From contig DATIKW010000038.1 in the NCBI GenBank assembly GCA_035477115.1, forward strand, positions 1-37,209: DNA of 37,209 nt, written 5' to 3'. This DNA comes from UBA995 sp035477115 (GTDB lineage Bacteria; Bacillota; Sulfobacillia; UBA995). The notes under the pieces are model-generated. The model was not told the DNA's origin. It ran no database searches and worked only from the letters and a program-made list of their open reading frames with translations. Below, one piece after another: positions 7,856-16,100 of the stretch. Within the stretch, counting starts at the first letter, position 1; every line of letters starts with the position of its first letter. Made by a program: the position numbers and the translations under genes.

Positions 7856-8343
7856 CCCAGCCACTCCTCAAGCGGACGCACCGTCATGACCCCAGCTTCC
7901 CGGTCGATATCCTGCACCACGGCCTTCAGCGCAGGCACCAGTAACTGCCTGCCGTCCGGCTGCCGGACCACCCATACGTCATTTGCGCCGGTACGCAACA
8001 CCTGTTCCACCACTCCGAGTTCGGCGCCTCCCGCATCCTCAACGCGCAGCCCCACAATTTCGTGGACGTAGTACTCGCCGGGTGGCAACGGCACGGCGTC
8101 CTCGACGGACACCGTAAGGTATGCCCCCTTCAGCCCGGCCGCCGCTGCCGAACTGTCGACCCCGGCGAACTTGAACAGGTACACCCGCCCGTGCGGCCAG
8201 ACCCCTTCGATCCGGGCTGGGCGGTCTCCGGCCGCTGACCGCAGCAAGATATCGGTCAACCGCTCCAGGCGATCGGGGAAGTCGGTGAGCGGGTACACCC
8301 GTACCTTGCCCGAAGTGCCCTGGGGCCCCAGCACCTGGCCCAC
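7852..8343 (-). CDS. rimM: Ribosome maturation factor RimM (real start probably CTG at 8379)
   Basis: RimM binds S19 and helps mature the 30S head. The N-terminal beta-barrel (GQVLGPQGTSGKVRVYPLTD) and C-terminal PRC-barrel (YYVHEIVGLRVEDAGG, then LLVPALKAVVQDID) are both present. The coordinates give the first conventional start, GTG at 8343, which has no ribosome-binding site and cuts into the first strand of the family (LAVGQVLGP). A CTG at 8379, in frame, overlaps the khpA stop as CTGA and has GGAGGT nine bases upstream. It would give a complete 175-residue protein. The gene is translationally coupled to khpA before it and trmD after it. Confidence 0.92.
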   Translation of the reverse strand: MGQVLGPQGTSGKVRVYPLTDFPDRLERLTDILLRSAAGDRPARIEGVWPHGRVYLFKFAGVDSSAAAAGLKGAYLTVSVEDAVPLPPGEYYVHEIVGLRVEDAGGAELGVVEQVLRTGANDVWVVRQPDGRQLLVPALKAVVQDIDREAGVMTVRPLEEWLG

Positions 8344-8375
8344 CGCCAGGCGGTCGGGACACGGCGGTCTCCCGG

Positions 8376-8633
8376 TCAGGGAGTCCCCACCTCCACCATC
8401 GCCCGGCGTCCTTCCTGACTGGCCGCGGCCCGTACCAGGTTGCGGATCGCCTTCACGATCCGGCCCCCCCGTCCGACCACTTTGCCGACGTCGTCAGGGT
8501 GGACCGATACCCGAAAGATGACTGCGCCCGAACGCTCTTGCTCGAGGACGCGGACGGCGTCGGGGTGATCCACCAGGTTAGAGAGGAGGAGCACGAGTAA
8601 CGCCCGTGCGGCAGTCGGGACCGGCTCGTTCAT
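8376..8633 (-). CDS. khpA: KH-domain RNA-binding protein KhpA (YlqC)
   Basis: An 85-residue single-KH protein. The RNA-binding loop is GKVVGRGGRIVKAIRNLV at about 50-67, and the preceding FRVSVHPDDV matches the family. In several Firmicutes KhpA works with KhpB in RNA regulation tied to cell elongation and division. The ATG at 8633 overlaps the rpsP stop by four bases (ATGA), and this start fits the family length. Upstream in-frame sequence overlapping rpsP is not needed. Confidence 0.93.
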   Translation of the reverse strand: MNEPVPTAARALLVLLLSNLVDHPDAVRVLEQERSGAVIFRVSVHPDDVGKVVGRGGRIVKAIRNLVRAAASQEGRRAMVEVGTP

Positions 8634-8908
8634 GTCCCGGTTTCGCCGGCGTCCTCGGCCGGACGCCTCGCCACCCCCGCCCGCTTCAGCAGCGCCCGCA
8701 CCGTCTCCGAGGGCTGAGCACCCTGTGCCAGCCATGCCCTGGCCCGATCCGCCTGCACCGACAACACGGGGGGATTGGCGGTTGGATGGTAGTACCCGAT
8801 CTCTTCGATGAAGCGACCATCGCGCGGCGAACGCGAGTCTGCCACCACCAGTCGAAACATGGGTTCCTTGCGCACGCCTACCCGCTTGAGCCTGATCTTG
8901 ACGACCAC
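8630..8908 (-). CDS. rpsP: 30S ribosomal protein S16
   Basis: A 92-residue S16, an assembly protein of the 30S body. KIRLKRVGVRKEPMFRLVVA, SRSPRDGRFIEEIGYYHP and LAQGAQPSETVRALLKRAGV are classic. The GTG at 8908 follows GGAGGT by about ten bases and gives the expected VVKIRLKR start. It sits between ffh and khpA, as in most Firmicutes, 29 bases after ffh. Confidence 0.96.
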   Translation of the reverse strand: MVVKIRLKRVGVRKEPMFRLVVADSRSPRDGRFIEEIGYYHPTANPPVLSVQADRARAWLAQGAQPSETVRALLKRAGVARRPAEDAGETGT

Positions 8909-8937
8909 CTAACCGAGCACCTCCATTTGGACTCTCA

Positions 8938-10278
8938 TCACCGTCGAGGCGGCCAACCTGCCGGCGACCCGCGCCCGGCGCCGCGTTGCCATCTCGCGAG
9001 CTGACGGAACATCTTTCGCGCCTCTTCATACTGGCGCAACAGCCGGTTGACCTCCTGCACCTGGGTGCCGCTGCCCCGCGCCACCCGCCTCCTGCGACTT
9101 GCGTCCAGGATCTCCGGCTGCCGGCGCTCGTGAGCGGTCATCGAGCTGATGATCGCCTCCGCCTTGGCCAGATCGCGCTGGTCGACCCCTCCCTTGGCCA
9201 GCTGGCGCCCGGGAAATCCCGGCAGCAGTTTCAAGATGTCCTCAAGAGGGCCGAGCTTCTTCACTTGGCGAAGTTGGAGCAGGAAGTCCTCGAGGGTGAA
9301 TGCGTCCGCGCGCAGTTTGCGCTCGAGATCATGTACGGCCTGCTCATCTACGGTCGCTTGGGCCCGTTCGATCAGGGCCAGCACGTCGCCCATCCCCAGT
9401 ACCCGGGAAGCCATCCGCTCGGGATGGAAGACATCCAGGTCCCGTAGCCCCTCGCCCACGCCGGCGAACTTGATCGGCCGCCCGCTCACCGCGCGCAGCG
9501 ACAGGGCGGCGCCACCCCGGGCATCGCCGTCCAGCTTGGTGAGGACGAACCCGTCTATCGCCACCCGTTCCTGGAAAGAGCGGGCCACGTTGACCGCGTC
9601 CTGACCGGTCATGGCGTCGACCACCAGCAGCGTCTCCCGCGGGCGGAACTCCCGGCTCAGCCGCTCCATCTCCGCCATCAACTCGCCGTCCACGTGCAGG
9701 CGTCCCGCCGTATCGATGATGACCGTGTCGCAGCCGAGAGCGGGCGCCTCGCCGCAGTGCTTGCGGGTCGCCGCGACCGGGTCGGAGCCGGGCAGCGCGA
9801 CGCGTACCGGCAAGCCGGCCCGCCCCGCCAGGACGGTGAGTTGCTCTCCGGCCGCCGGCCGGTATACGTCCGCCCCCACCAGCAGGGGCCGCCGGCCCTT
9901 GTCTTTCAGGTGTACCGCCAGGCGTACCGCGGTGGTGGTCTTGCCGGAGCCATGCAACCCCACCAGCAGGATCACCGCCGGCAAGTCTTGTCCAAGGTCC
10001 AGCCCGGCGGGGGTCGAACCGAGAAGCTCAATCATGACCTCATGGACGATCTTGATCACCTGTTGGCCGGGGGTGAGGCTTTCCATTACCTCCGCACCCA
10101 CGGCCCGGGAGCGCACGCGGTCGATGAAGTCCCGGGCCACCCGGAAGTTCACGTCCGCTTCCAGCAGGGCCAGCCGCACCTCGCGCAACGCGGCGTCCAC
10201 CTCGGCCACGCCGAGCCGCCCGCGCCCGCGCAGGTCGCGGAATATCCCCTGGAGCCGCTCCGCGAGCCCGCCGAACAT
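8938..10278 (-). CDS. ffh: Signal recognition particle protein Ffh (SRP54)
   Basis: A 446-residue SRP GTPase that binds signal sequences on ribosomes and delivers them to FtsY. The N domain is residues 1-95. The G domain contains GLHGSGKTTTAVRLA (107-121), DTAGRLHVDGELM and TKLDGDARGGAAL. The C-terminal M domain includes the RNA-binding SRRRRVARGSGTQVQEVNRLL. The P-loop has His109 where Gln is usual, and the M domain is poor in methionine, notably in LEDILKLLPGFPGRQL. The ATG at 10278 comes one base after the ylxM stop, so the two are coupled; the open frame continuing upstream is spurious. Confidence 0.96.
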   Translation of the reverse strand: MFGGLAERLQGIFRDLRGRGRLGVAEVDAALREVRLALLEADVNFRVARDFIDRVRSRAVGAEVMESLTPGQQVIKIVHEVMIELLGSTPAGLDLGQDLPAVILLVGLHGSGKTTTAVRLAVHLKDKGRRPLLVGADVYRPAAGEQLTVLAGRAGLPVRVALPGSDPVAATRKHCGEAPALGCDTVIIDTAGRLHVDGELMAEMERLSREFRPRETLLVVDAMTGQDAVNVARSFQERVAIDGFVLTKLDGDARGGAALSLRAVSGRPIKFAGVGEGLRDLDVFHPERMASRVLGMGDVLALIERAQATVDEQAVHDLERKLRADAFTLEDFLLQLRQVKKLGPLEDILKLLPGFPGRQLAKGGVDQRDLAKAEAIISSMTAHERRQPEILDASRRRRVARGSGTQVQEVNRLLRQYEEARKMFRQLARWQRGAGRGSPAGWPPRR

Positions 10279-10279
10279 C

Positions 10280-10738
10280 CTAGTCCCACCGCTCCCCGAG
10301 GTAGTCTTCGAGCCGCCCCAATGCCTCGCGCGCCTCCAGCAGCCGCCCGGCGCACGTCGGATCGCCTTCCAGCTCGATGGCGGCGATTGCGCGGACGGCC
10401 GTCGCCGCGAGTTCCCTGATCCGAACCCGCCCCGCATCGGCGAGGAGGGCCGCCCGCACCAGCCCCAGCTTGTCCTCCAGGTCTTCCAGCCGGGCCAGGG
10501 CACGGTGAACGATATCGTGCACCGCCTGGCGGCTGGTCGCCGAGGATTCGGCGATTTCGCCCAGTGACAGGTCATGGAAGTAATGAAGCTCGAGCACCTC
10601 GCGTTGCCTGGCGGTCAGCAGCGCCGAGTAGGCATCGAACAGCCGGACCGCCTTCACCACCCTGCCCGGCAACGAATGCTCGTCCTCCACCGTGCCCCCC
10701 CCGCCCGCCTTCGCCCGCCTTCGCCTGCCATCCGTCAA
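10280..10738 (-). CDS. ylxM: YlxM-like helix-turn-helix protein, SRP operon
   Basis: YlxM resembles sigma factor region 4 and is encoded next to ffh throughout Firmicutes; it is thought to assist the SRP pathway. The diagnostic part is LFDAYSALLTARQREVLEL followed by HDLSLGEIAESSATSRQAVH, a helix-turn-helix. The start is uncertain. TTG at 10738 has AAAGGA seven bases upstream and a consensus promoter just before it. GTG at 10690 gives a length nearer the family norm. The first 25 residues from the TTG are low-complexity Arg/Gly-rich sequence from a short repeated GCCCGCCTTC stretch. It lies directly before ffh. Confidence 0.85.
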   Translation of the reverse strand: MTDGRRRRAKAGGGGTVEDEHSLPGRVVKAVRLFDAYSALLTARQREVLELHYFHDLSLGEIAESSATSRQAVHDIVHRALARLEDLEDKLGLVRAALLADAGRVRIRELAATAVRAIAAIELEGDPTCAGRLLEAREALGRLEDYLGERWD

Positions 10739-10759
10739 GGCGTAATCCTTTACGCCCCT

Positions 10760-10788
10760 ATTCTAGACGCCGGCGGCAAGCGCGTCAA
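10760..10788 (-). promoter_or_regulatory. Sigma-A promoter for the ylxM-ffh-rpsP operon
   Basis: On the minus strand, -35 TTGACG (10788-10783) and -10 TAGAAT (10765-10760) are exactly 17 bases apart; each matches five of six consensus bases. It lies in the 111-base gap between the FAD oxidase gene and ylxM and would start RNA near 10753, about 15 bases before the TTG. The rest of that gap holds small GC hairpins without a T-run, which could be a weak end for the oxidase gene. Confidence 0.72.
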
Positions 10789-10849
10789 GCGCGGACCGGG
10801 ATCCGCACGGACGGGGGTAGGGCCCCCGGTCATCACGGGAGGTGACCAT

Positions 10850-12256
10850 TCATCGCGGGAGTACCTTGTCCGGATTGAGGCGGCCGTGGGGATCGAAGGC
10901 GTGCTTGACCCGGCGCATGAGGTCCAAAGCTGCCGGGTCAGTCGAGGCTGCCAGGGCCTTTCGCTTGAGCCAGCCGATGCCGTGTTCGCTGGCGATCACG
11001 CCCCCCAGATCGCAGGCGGCTGCATAGATGCGTTGGCTCACCAGCATGGCGGCCTCGGGCCACCCCGGGTCATACTCCCGCCGGTGGAGGGCGACGTGAA
11101 TATTGCCGTCGGCGGCATGGCCCCAGTTGGCAAGAGAGAGGCCCGAGCCGGCAGCGGCCTGGGCCGCCCGTTCCAGGAAGTCGGGAATGCCGGACAGGGG
11201 CACGGCGACATCGAGGAAGTCCGAGTGATGCGAAAGCCGCTTCACGGCCTCAAGGATGGCCCGGCGCGCGGCCCACAACCGTTCCTGAGCGTGGCTGCCC
11301 GTGGCTACCAGGACATCGACCGCCCCTTCCTGGATGCAGATCTCCCCTACCTGCTCCGACTGGGCCACTACCGCGTCCGCGTCCTTGCCGTCGAGCTGGA
11401 TCAAGAGGTGGGCCGCTGCGTCCAGGAACGGTACCTCCCGTTCGAGGAAGGCGGCCGCGGCGGCGATCGACGTCCGGTCCATGAACTCCAGCGCGGCGGG
11501 CACCACCCGTTCACCTCGGACTATGCGTCCGACAGCTCGAGCCGCCGCAGACACGTCGGCAAAAGGCGCCAGCAGGTCGATGCGGGCCGGCGGCAATGGG
11601 AGGAGACGGAGGGTGGCCTGGGTGATGATGCCCAGCGTGCCCTCTGAACCGATCAAGTGATGGGTCAGCGAGTAGCCGGCAGTGTTCTTGATGGTCTTAC
11701 GGCCGTGACGGATGACTTGGCCATCGGCCAACACCAGCTCCAGGCCTAAGACGTAATGACGAGTGATGCCGTACTTTGCCGCCCGCGCTCCGCCGGCGTT
11801 GACGGCGATGTTCCCCCCTATGCTACAGCTATCGAGGCTTGCGGGGTCCGGCGGGTAAAAGAGGTCCCGGGACTCGACGGCCCGGTGCAGGTCTTGCACG
11901 ATCAGTCCCGGCTCCACGACGACCGAAAGGTTAGCCTCGTCCACCTCAACGATGCGGTCCATCCGCTCGAGGGAGAGCAAGACTCCCCCGCGCACGGGCA
12001 CCGATCCCCCGGTCAGTCCCGTCCCCCGGCCGCGGGGAGTGACGGGGATGCGGGCGGAAGCAGCGTCCCTCAAGATGAGCTGGACTTCAGCCGTAGTCGC
12101 GGGCTTGACGACCACATCGGGGAGGTGAGGCGGACAACTCCCCTCGTCCCTGCCGTATGGTTCAAGCTGCTCCGGAGCGGTGATGACATTGCCCTCACCG
12201 ACCATCGCCCGAAGGCGGTCGGCCAATCCCTCAACCTTGGCCATCCTCGCTCTCAT
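10850..12256 (-). CDS. GlcD-type FAD-linked oxidase (D-2-hydroxyacid dehydrogenase)
   Basis: A 468-residue flavoprotein of the FAD_binding_4 / FAD-oxidase C family, which oxidises D-lactate, glycolate or other 2-hydroxyacids. The FAD-binding signature is PVTPRGRGTGLTGGSVPVRG at about 71-90, then SCSIGGNIAVNAGG. The C-terminal domain has NWGHAADGNIHVALH and SEHGIGWLKR, which in the family bind a metal and substrate. The substrate cannot be told; no GlcE, GlcF or iron-sulfur partner is nearby. The ATG overlaps the ftsY stop as ATGA, so it is coupled to ftsY. An ATG four codons later is possible. Its place between ftsY and ylxM is unusual. Confidence 0.88.
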   Translation of the reverse strand: MRARMAKVEGLADRLRAMVGEGNVITAPEQLEPYGRDEGSCPPHLPDVVVKPATTAEVQLILRDAASARIPVTPRGRGTGLTGGSVPVRGGVLLSLERMDRIVEVDEANLSVVVEPGLIVQDLHRAVESRDLFYPPDPASLDSCSIGGNIAVNAGGARAAKYGITRHYVLGLELVLADGQVIRHGRKTIKNTAGYSLTHHLIGSEGTLGIITQATLRLLPLPPARIDLLAPFADVSAAARAVGRIVRGERVVPAALEFMDRTSIAAAAAFLEREVPFLDAAAHLLIQLDGKDADAVVAQSEQVGEICIQEGAVDVLVATGSHAQERLWAARRAILEAVKRLSHHSDFLDVAVPLSGIPDFLERAAQAAAGSGLSLANWGHAADGNIHVALHRREYDPGWPEAAMLVSQRIYAAACDLGGVIASEHGIGWLKRKALAASTDPAALDLMRRVKHAFDPHGRLNPDKVLPR

Positions 12257-13140
12257 CGCCCAGGTCCCAGGAGGGCTTCTACGAACTCGCGGGCATCGAA
12301 AGGCAGGAGATCGTCCATCCCCTCGCCCACGCCCACGAACCGGATCGGCAGCCCCATCCGCCGGCGAACGGCGACGACGACGCCCCCCCTGGCCGTGCCG
12401 TCCAGTTTGGTCAGGATGACGCCGGTAACGCCGACTGCTTCCTTGAAGACGCGAGCCTGTTCGATGGCATTCTGGCCGGTGGTGGCGTCGAGCACCAGCA
12501 GGATCTCGTGCGGGGCGCCGGGCAACGTCCTGCTTATCACCCGGCAGATCTTGCCCAGCTCGTCCATGAGGGCGGATCGGGTGTGCAGCCGCCCGGCTGT
12601 ATCCACCAGCACCAGGTCATTGCCGCGGTTAACGGCGGCCTGGATGGCATCAAAAGCGACGGCAGCGGGATCGCTGCCCGGCTGGTGGGCCACGACGCGC
12701 GCGCCTACCCGGCTGCCCAGGATCTGCAACTGGTCAATGGCCGCCGGCCGGTAGGTGTCGGCCGCGGCCAGCACTGACGTCCTGCCCTCCTCCTTCATGC
12801 GGGCTGCCAGCTTGGCGATAGTCGTGGTCTTCCCCGTGCCGTTCACGCCCACCACGACCACTACGGAAGGCGAGGCGGTGAGTCGCAAGGTCTGAGCGGA
12901 AGAGGCGCCATCCAGCATGTCTACCAGGGCAACTCGGAGCGACTCGCGGGCGGACTCACCGCGCTGCCGAGCTTGCTTCAGCCGGTCGATGAGTTCGTGG
13001 GTGGTCTCCGGTCCTACATCGGCGAGGATTAGTGACTCCTCCAACTCGGAGAAGTCAGGCAAGTCCCGCTTGAGGATCTTGTCGAGCGAGGCGAAGAAAC
13101 CTGCCCGCATGCGAGTGAGACCTTGCTCAAGACGATTCAA
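12253..13140 (-). CDS. ftsY: Signal recognition particle receptor FtsY
   Basis: A 295-residue SRP receptor GTPase. The NG core is complete: GVNGTGKTTTIAKLA (98-112), ADTYRPAAIDQL, DTAGRLHTRSALMDEL (from 180) and TKLDGTARGG (from 244). There is no long acidic A domain, as is common in Firmicutes. The TTG at 13140 follows a G-rich stretch by about eight bases and overlaps the smc end by 14 bases; ATG at 13110 is a weaker alternative. It is transcribed with smc before it and the FAD oxidase after it. Confidence 0.95.
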   Translation of the reverse strand: MNRLEQGLTRMRAGFFASLDKILKRDLPDFSELEESLILADVGPETTHELIDRLKQARQRGESARESLRVALVDMLDGASSAQTLRLTASPSVVVVVGVNGTGKTTTIAKLAARMKEEGRTSVLAAADTYRPAAIDQLQILGSRVGARVVAHQPGSDPAAVAFDAIQAAVNRGNDLVLVDTAGRLHTRSALMDELGKICRVISRTLPGAPHEILLVLDATTGQNAIEQARVFKEAVGVTGVILTKLDGTARGGVVVAVRRRMGLPIRFVGVGEGMDDLLPFDAREFVEALLGPGR

Positions 13141-16100
13141 CCGCCGGCCCCCCCTTGCCTGCCTGGGATGCAGCCTCGGCCAGGCGGAGCGACACCAGCC
13201 GGGACACTCCGCCCTCCTCCATGGTCACGCCATATAGGGCGTCGGCCGCTTCCATGGTGCTCTTGTTGTGGGTCACGACCAGGAATTGGGTGCGTCCACA
13301 ATACTGCCGCAACATCTGGGCGAACTTGGCCGCATTGCCGTCGTCCAAGGCGGCGTCCACTTCGTCCAGCACGCAAAAGGGCACCGGACGAGCCTCCAGG
13401 AATGCGAACAGCAGCGCGATGGCGGTAAGGGCGCGCTCGCCTGCCGAAAGTAGATTCAGATGCTGGGGCCGCTTCCCCGGCGGTTGAACGCGGATGTCCA
13501 CGCCGGCTGCCAGCGGCGACCCCGGCTCATCCAGCACTAGTTCCCCCCGCCCGCCGCCGAAGACGTTGCTGAAGATCTGGGCGAACGCCGCGCCGATTGC
13601 CCTGAAACCCTCTTGAAACCGCCGGGCCATCGCTTGATCGATCTCTCCCAGCAGGCGGTCCAGGCCGCGGCGGGCTTCTCCCAAGTCCGCTCGTTCCGAG
13701 GTAAAGAACTGAACGCGTTCCTCGAGTCGCCGGCACTCGGCTACCGCCCCCGGGTTCACCTCCCCCATCGCCTCGAGCTGAGCGCTCAGTTCGCGCACCC
13801 GGGCGCGGGCATCCGCTTCCGAACGGCCTCCGAGGTCCGCGGCCGCCGGGGCCGGGTGAGGGTCACGGGCCAGACTGCCGTATTCCGACTCAAGACGGGC
13901 GGACTTCAACTCAAACTCGTGGGACTTGCGTTGCAACACCTCGAGTTCGTTTCGGAGTTCCCCGAGCGCCGCATCGGACTGGGACGCCGAGGCAATCAGT
14001 CCCTGGCGTTCGGCCGACACGGACTCCAGTTCCTGCCGCCTGCCGCCAATTTCGGCAAGGAGCGCCTCCCGGCGGGCCTGCAGGCCGGCCGCCTCCTGCC
14101 GGGCCCTTGTCTGTTGGAGGAGCGCCTGCTCGATCCGGGCACGCCGAGCCCGTAACTCGTCACCGGCCCGGACCAGCCCAGCCCGTACTTCATCCAGCGC
14201 CCGGCGGGTCGCGATCTCCCTCTGTTCGGTTGCGGCGAGGTCCGCGCGTAACTCGACCCAGGCCTCAACCTGCTGCTGCAGTTGCCCCCGCTCGCCGGCA
14301 ACGCTGCTCTCGAGTTCGTGAACCTCTGACTGCAGGTTCCGTGACGCTTCCTCCAAGCCGGCCAGCTCGCGGCGACGCTCTTCGTCCACCCCGGCAAGCT
14401 GATCCACTTCCCGGGAGGAACGCTCGCGGATCGCTGCGACGCCCTTCGCCTCGCTTGCGTCGCGCTGGAGTTCTCGGGTCAAGCGTTCCCGGTCCCGAAC
14501 CAGGACGGTCAGGGCAGCTTCTTGCCGGGTCACGGCAGCGCTCGCCGCCGCCACCTCAGCGACGGCGCGGGCCATCGCTTCTTCTCGGCGCCCCAGTTCC
14601 GTCGCCGCCGCTTCCCCGGCTCTCTTGGCCTCGTCCACCTGACCGGCGAGTTCCGCCAGCTCCCCACGGCGGCCCCATCGCTGAGCTGACGTCCCGCCGC
14701 GCAAGGTTATGCCGCCGCCGGGATGAACGAAGTCCCCCTCCAGCGTGACCACAGCATGGCTGTAGTCGGCAGCCCGAGCCATGGCTACGGCTGCCTCCAG
14801 GTCCGGGGCAACGCGAATGCCCGCCAGGAGACGCTCGAGCACCTCGGCCGCCGGTCCCCGGGCGCGAACCACCAAGGCACTGCCGCCCGGCTCGAGCCGC
14901 GGCGAAGCGGCGGGCACCGGGACCGGCCAGAGCAAGGTGCGCCCACTCCCGATCCCGCGAGCTAAGCCCAGCACTGCGGGCAAGCGCTCCTGGTCCACCA
15001 GGAGGCAGTCCGCATACTGCTCAATGGCTGCCTGCAGTGCCCGTCGCTGCCCGGCAGGCACGTCGACGAAGTCGACCAGCGGACCCAGCAAACCGGCGGG
15101 GCCTAGCTCCAGCAAGGCCTGGGCCGCCGGGGGCAATCCCTCCAGGGTCGGATCGAGTTCGGCGAGCGCCTCGAGCCTGGCGCGGGCTGTGGCGGCGAGG
15201 CCGTTCAGTTCCAGCACCTTGGAGCGTGCCGCATCCGTCTCGCCGGTCAGTTGGCAGAGCCGCTCGCGCGCGACCGCGAGTTCCGTGGCCGTCGCGGCGG
15301 CTTGGGCCAGAAGCTCGGCCTCGCCTCGCTCGACCTCGGCCACCGAAGCAGCCGTGCGGTCCCGTCGCGCGAGCAGGTCAGCTTGACGCCAGGTCATCCG
15401 CTCGACCCTTGACCGGCGGACGGCCAGTTCCTCCTCGGCCCGCCGCAGCAGGTGGCGGGCTGAGGAGATGCGGTCAGCCAGGGCGGCCAGATCCCGCTTC
15501 CGCTCCGCCAGCGCAGCCTCCCTCGCGCGGAGGAGCGACTCGGTTTCGGCCCGCTTCGCTTCCTGCCGCTCGCGTTCCTTGGAGAGACGCGTGAGTCTCT
15601 CTTGGAGCTGGGCGAGGTCACGTTCCCGTTCGGCCGCACGGGCCATCCCCTCTGTCTGCAGTCGGTCGCCGTCGATCAGTTCCCCATTCAGCCGTTCGAC
15701 AGCGTCCGCCGATTGCCGCTCCCGCTCCCCAGCTACGAGCTGCTCGGCCTCGACCCGGCGTAACTCGGCCGATAGGGAGAGCACTGCACTCTCGAGTTGG
15801 GCGGCGCCTCGATCCCTCTCTCCGAGGGCCAGCCGGGAAGCGCGCTGCGTCCCTTCCGCCTCCGCCAGCAAGCGCCGGGCATGCTCGAGTTGTCGATCCA
15901 CCTCCAGCTTGTGGTCGGACAGCTGGGACCATTGGCGAGCAATGCGGTCCAGCCCCTTCGCCCGCAAGGCACTTTCCAGGCCGTCCCGTTCATCGCGCAT
16001 CGCCAGATAAGCCCGGGCTGTTGCCGCCGCCGGGCGCAGTGGCTCCAGCTGCTGCTCGAGTTCGGCAATGATGTCGGACACGCGGGTCAGATTGCGGCCG

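Noticed and set aside
10701..10730. Short tandem GCCCGCCTTC repeats
   Set aside because: Only about two and a half copies within or beside the uncertain ylxM N-terminus; too short to call a repeat element or CRISPR.
10789..10849. Terminator after the GlcD-like gene
   Set aside because: Small GC stems are present on the minus strand (GGGGG/CCCCC around CCCTA, and GCGGA/TCCGC), but neither is followed by a T-run.
15037..15594. Long plus-strand open frames across smc
   Set aside because: They are Arg/Ser/Pro-rich antisense shadows of the strongly supported smc frame, with no ribosome-binding site or recognisable domain. The same holds for similar antisense frames over ffh, fab genes and fakA.
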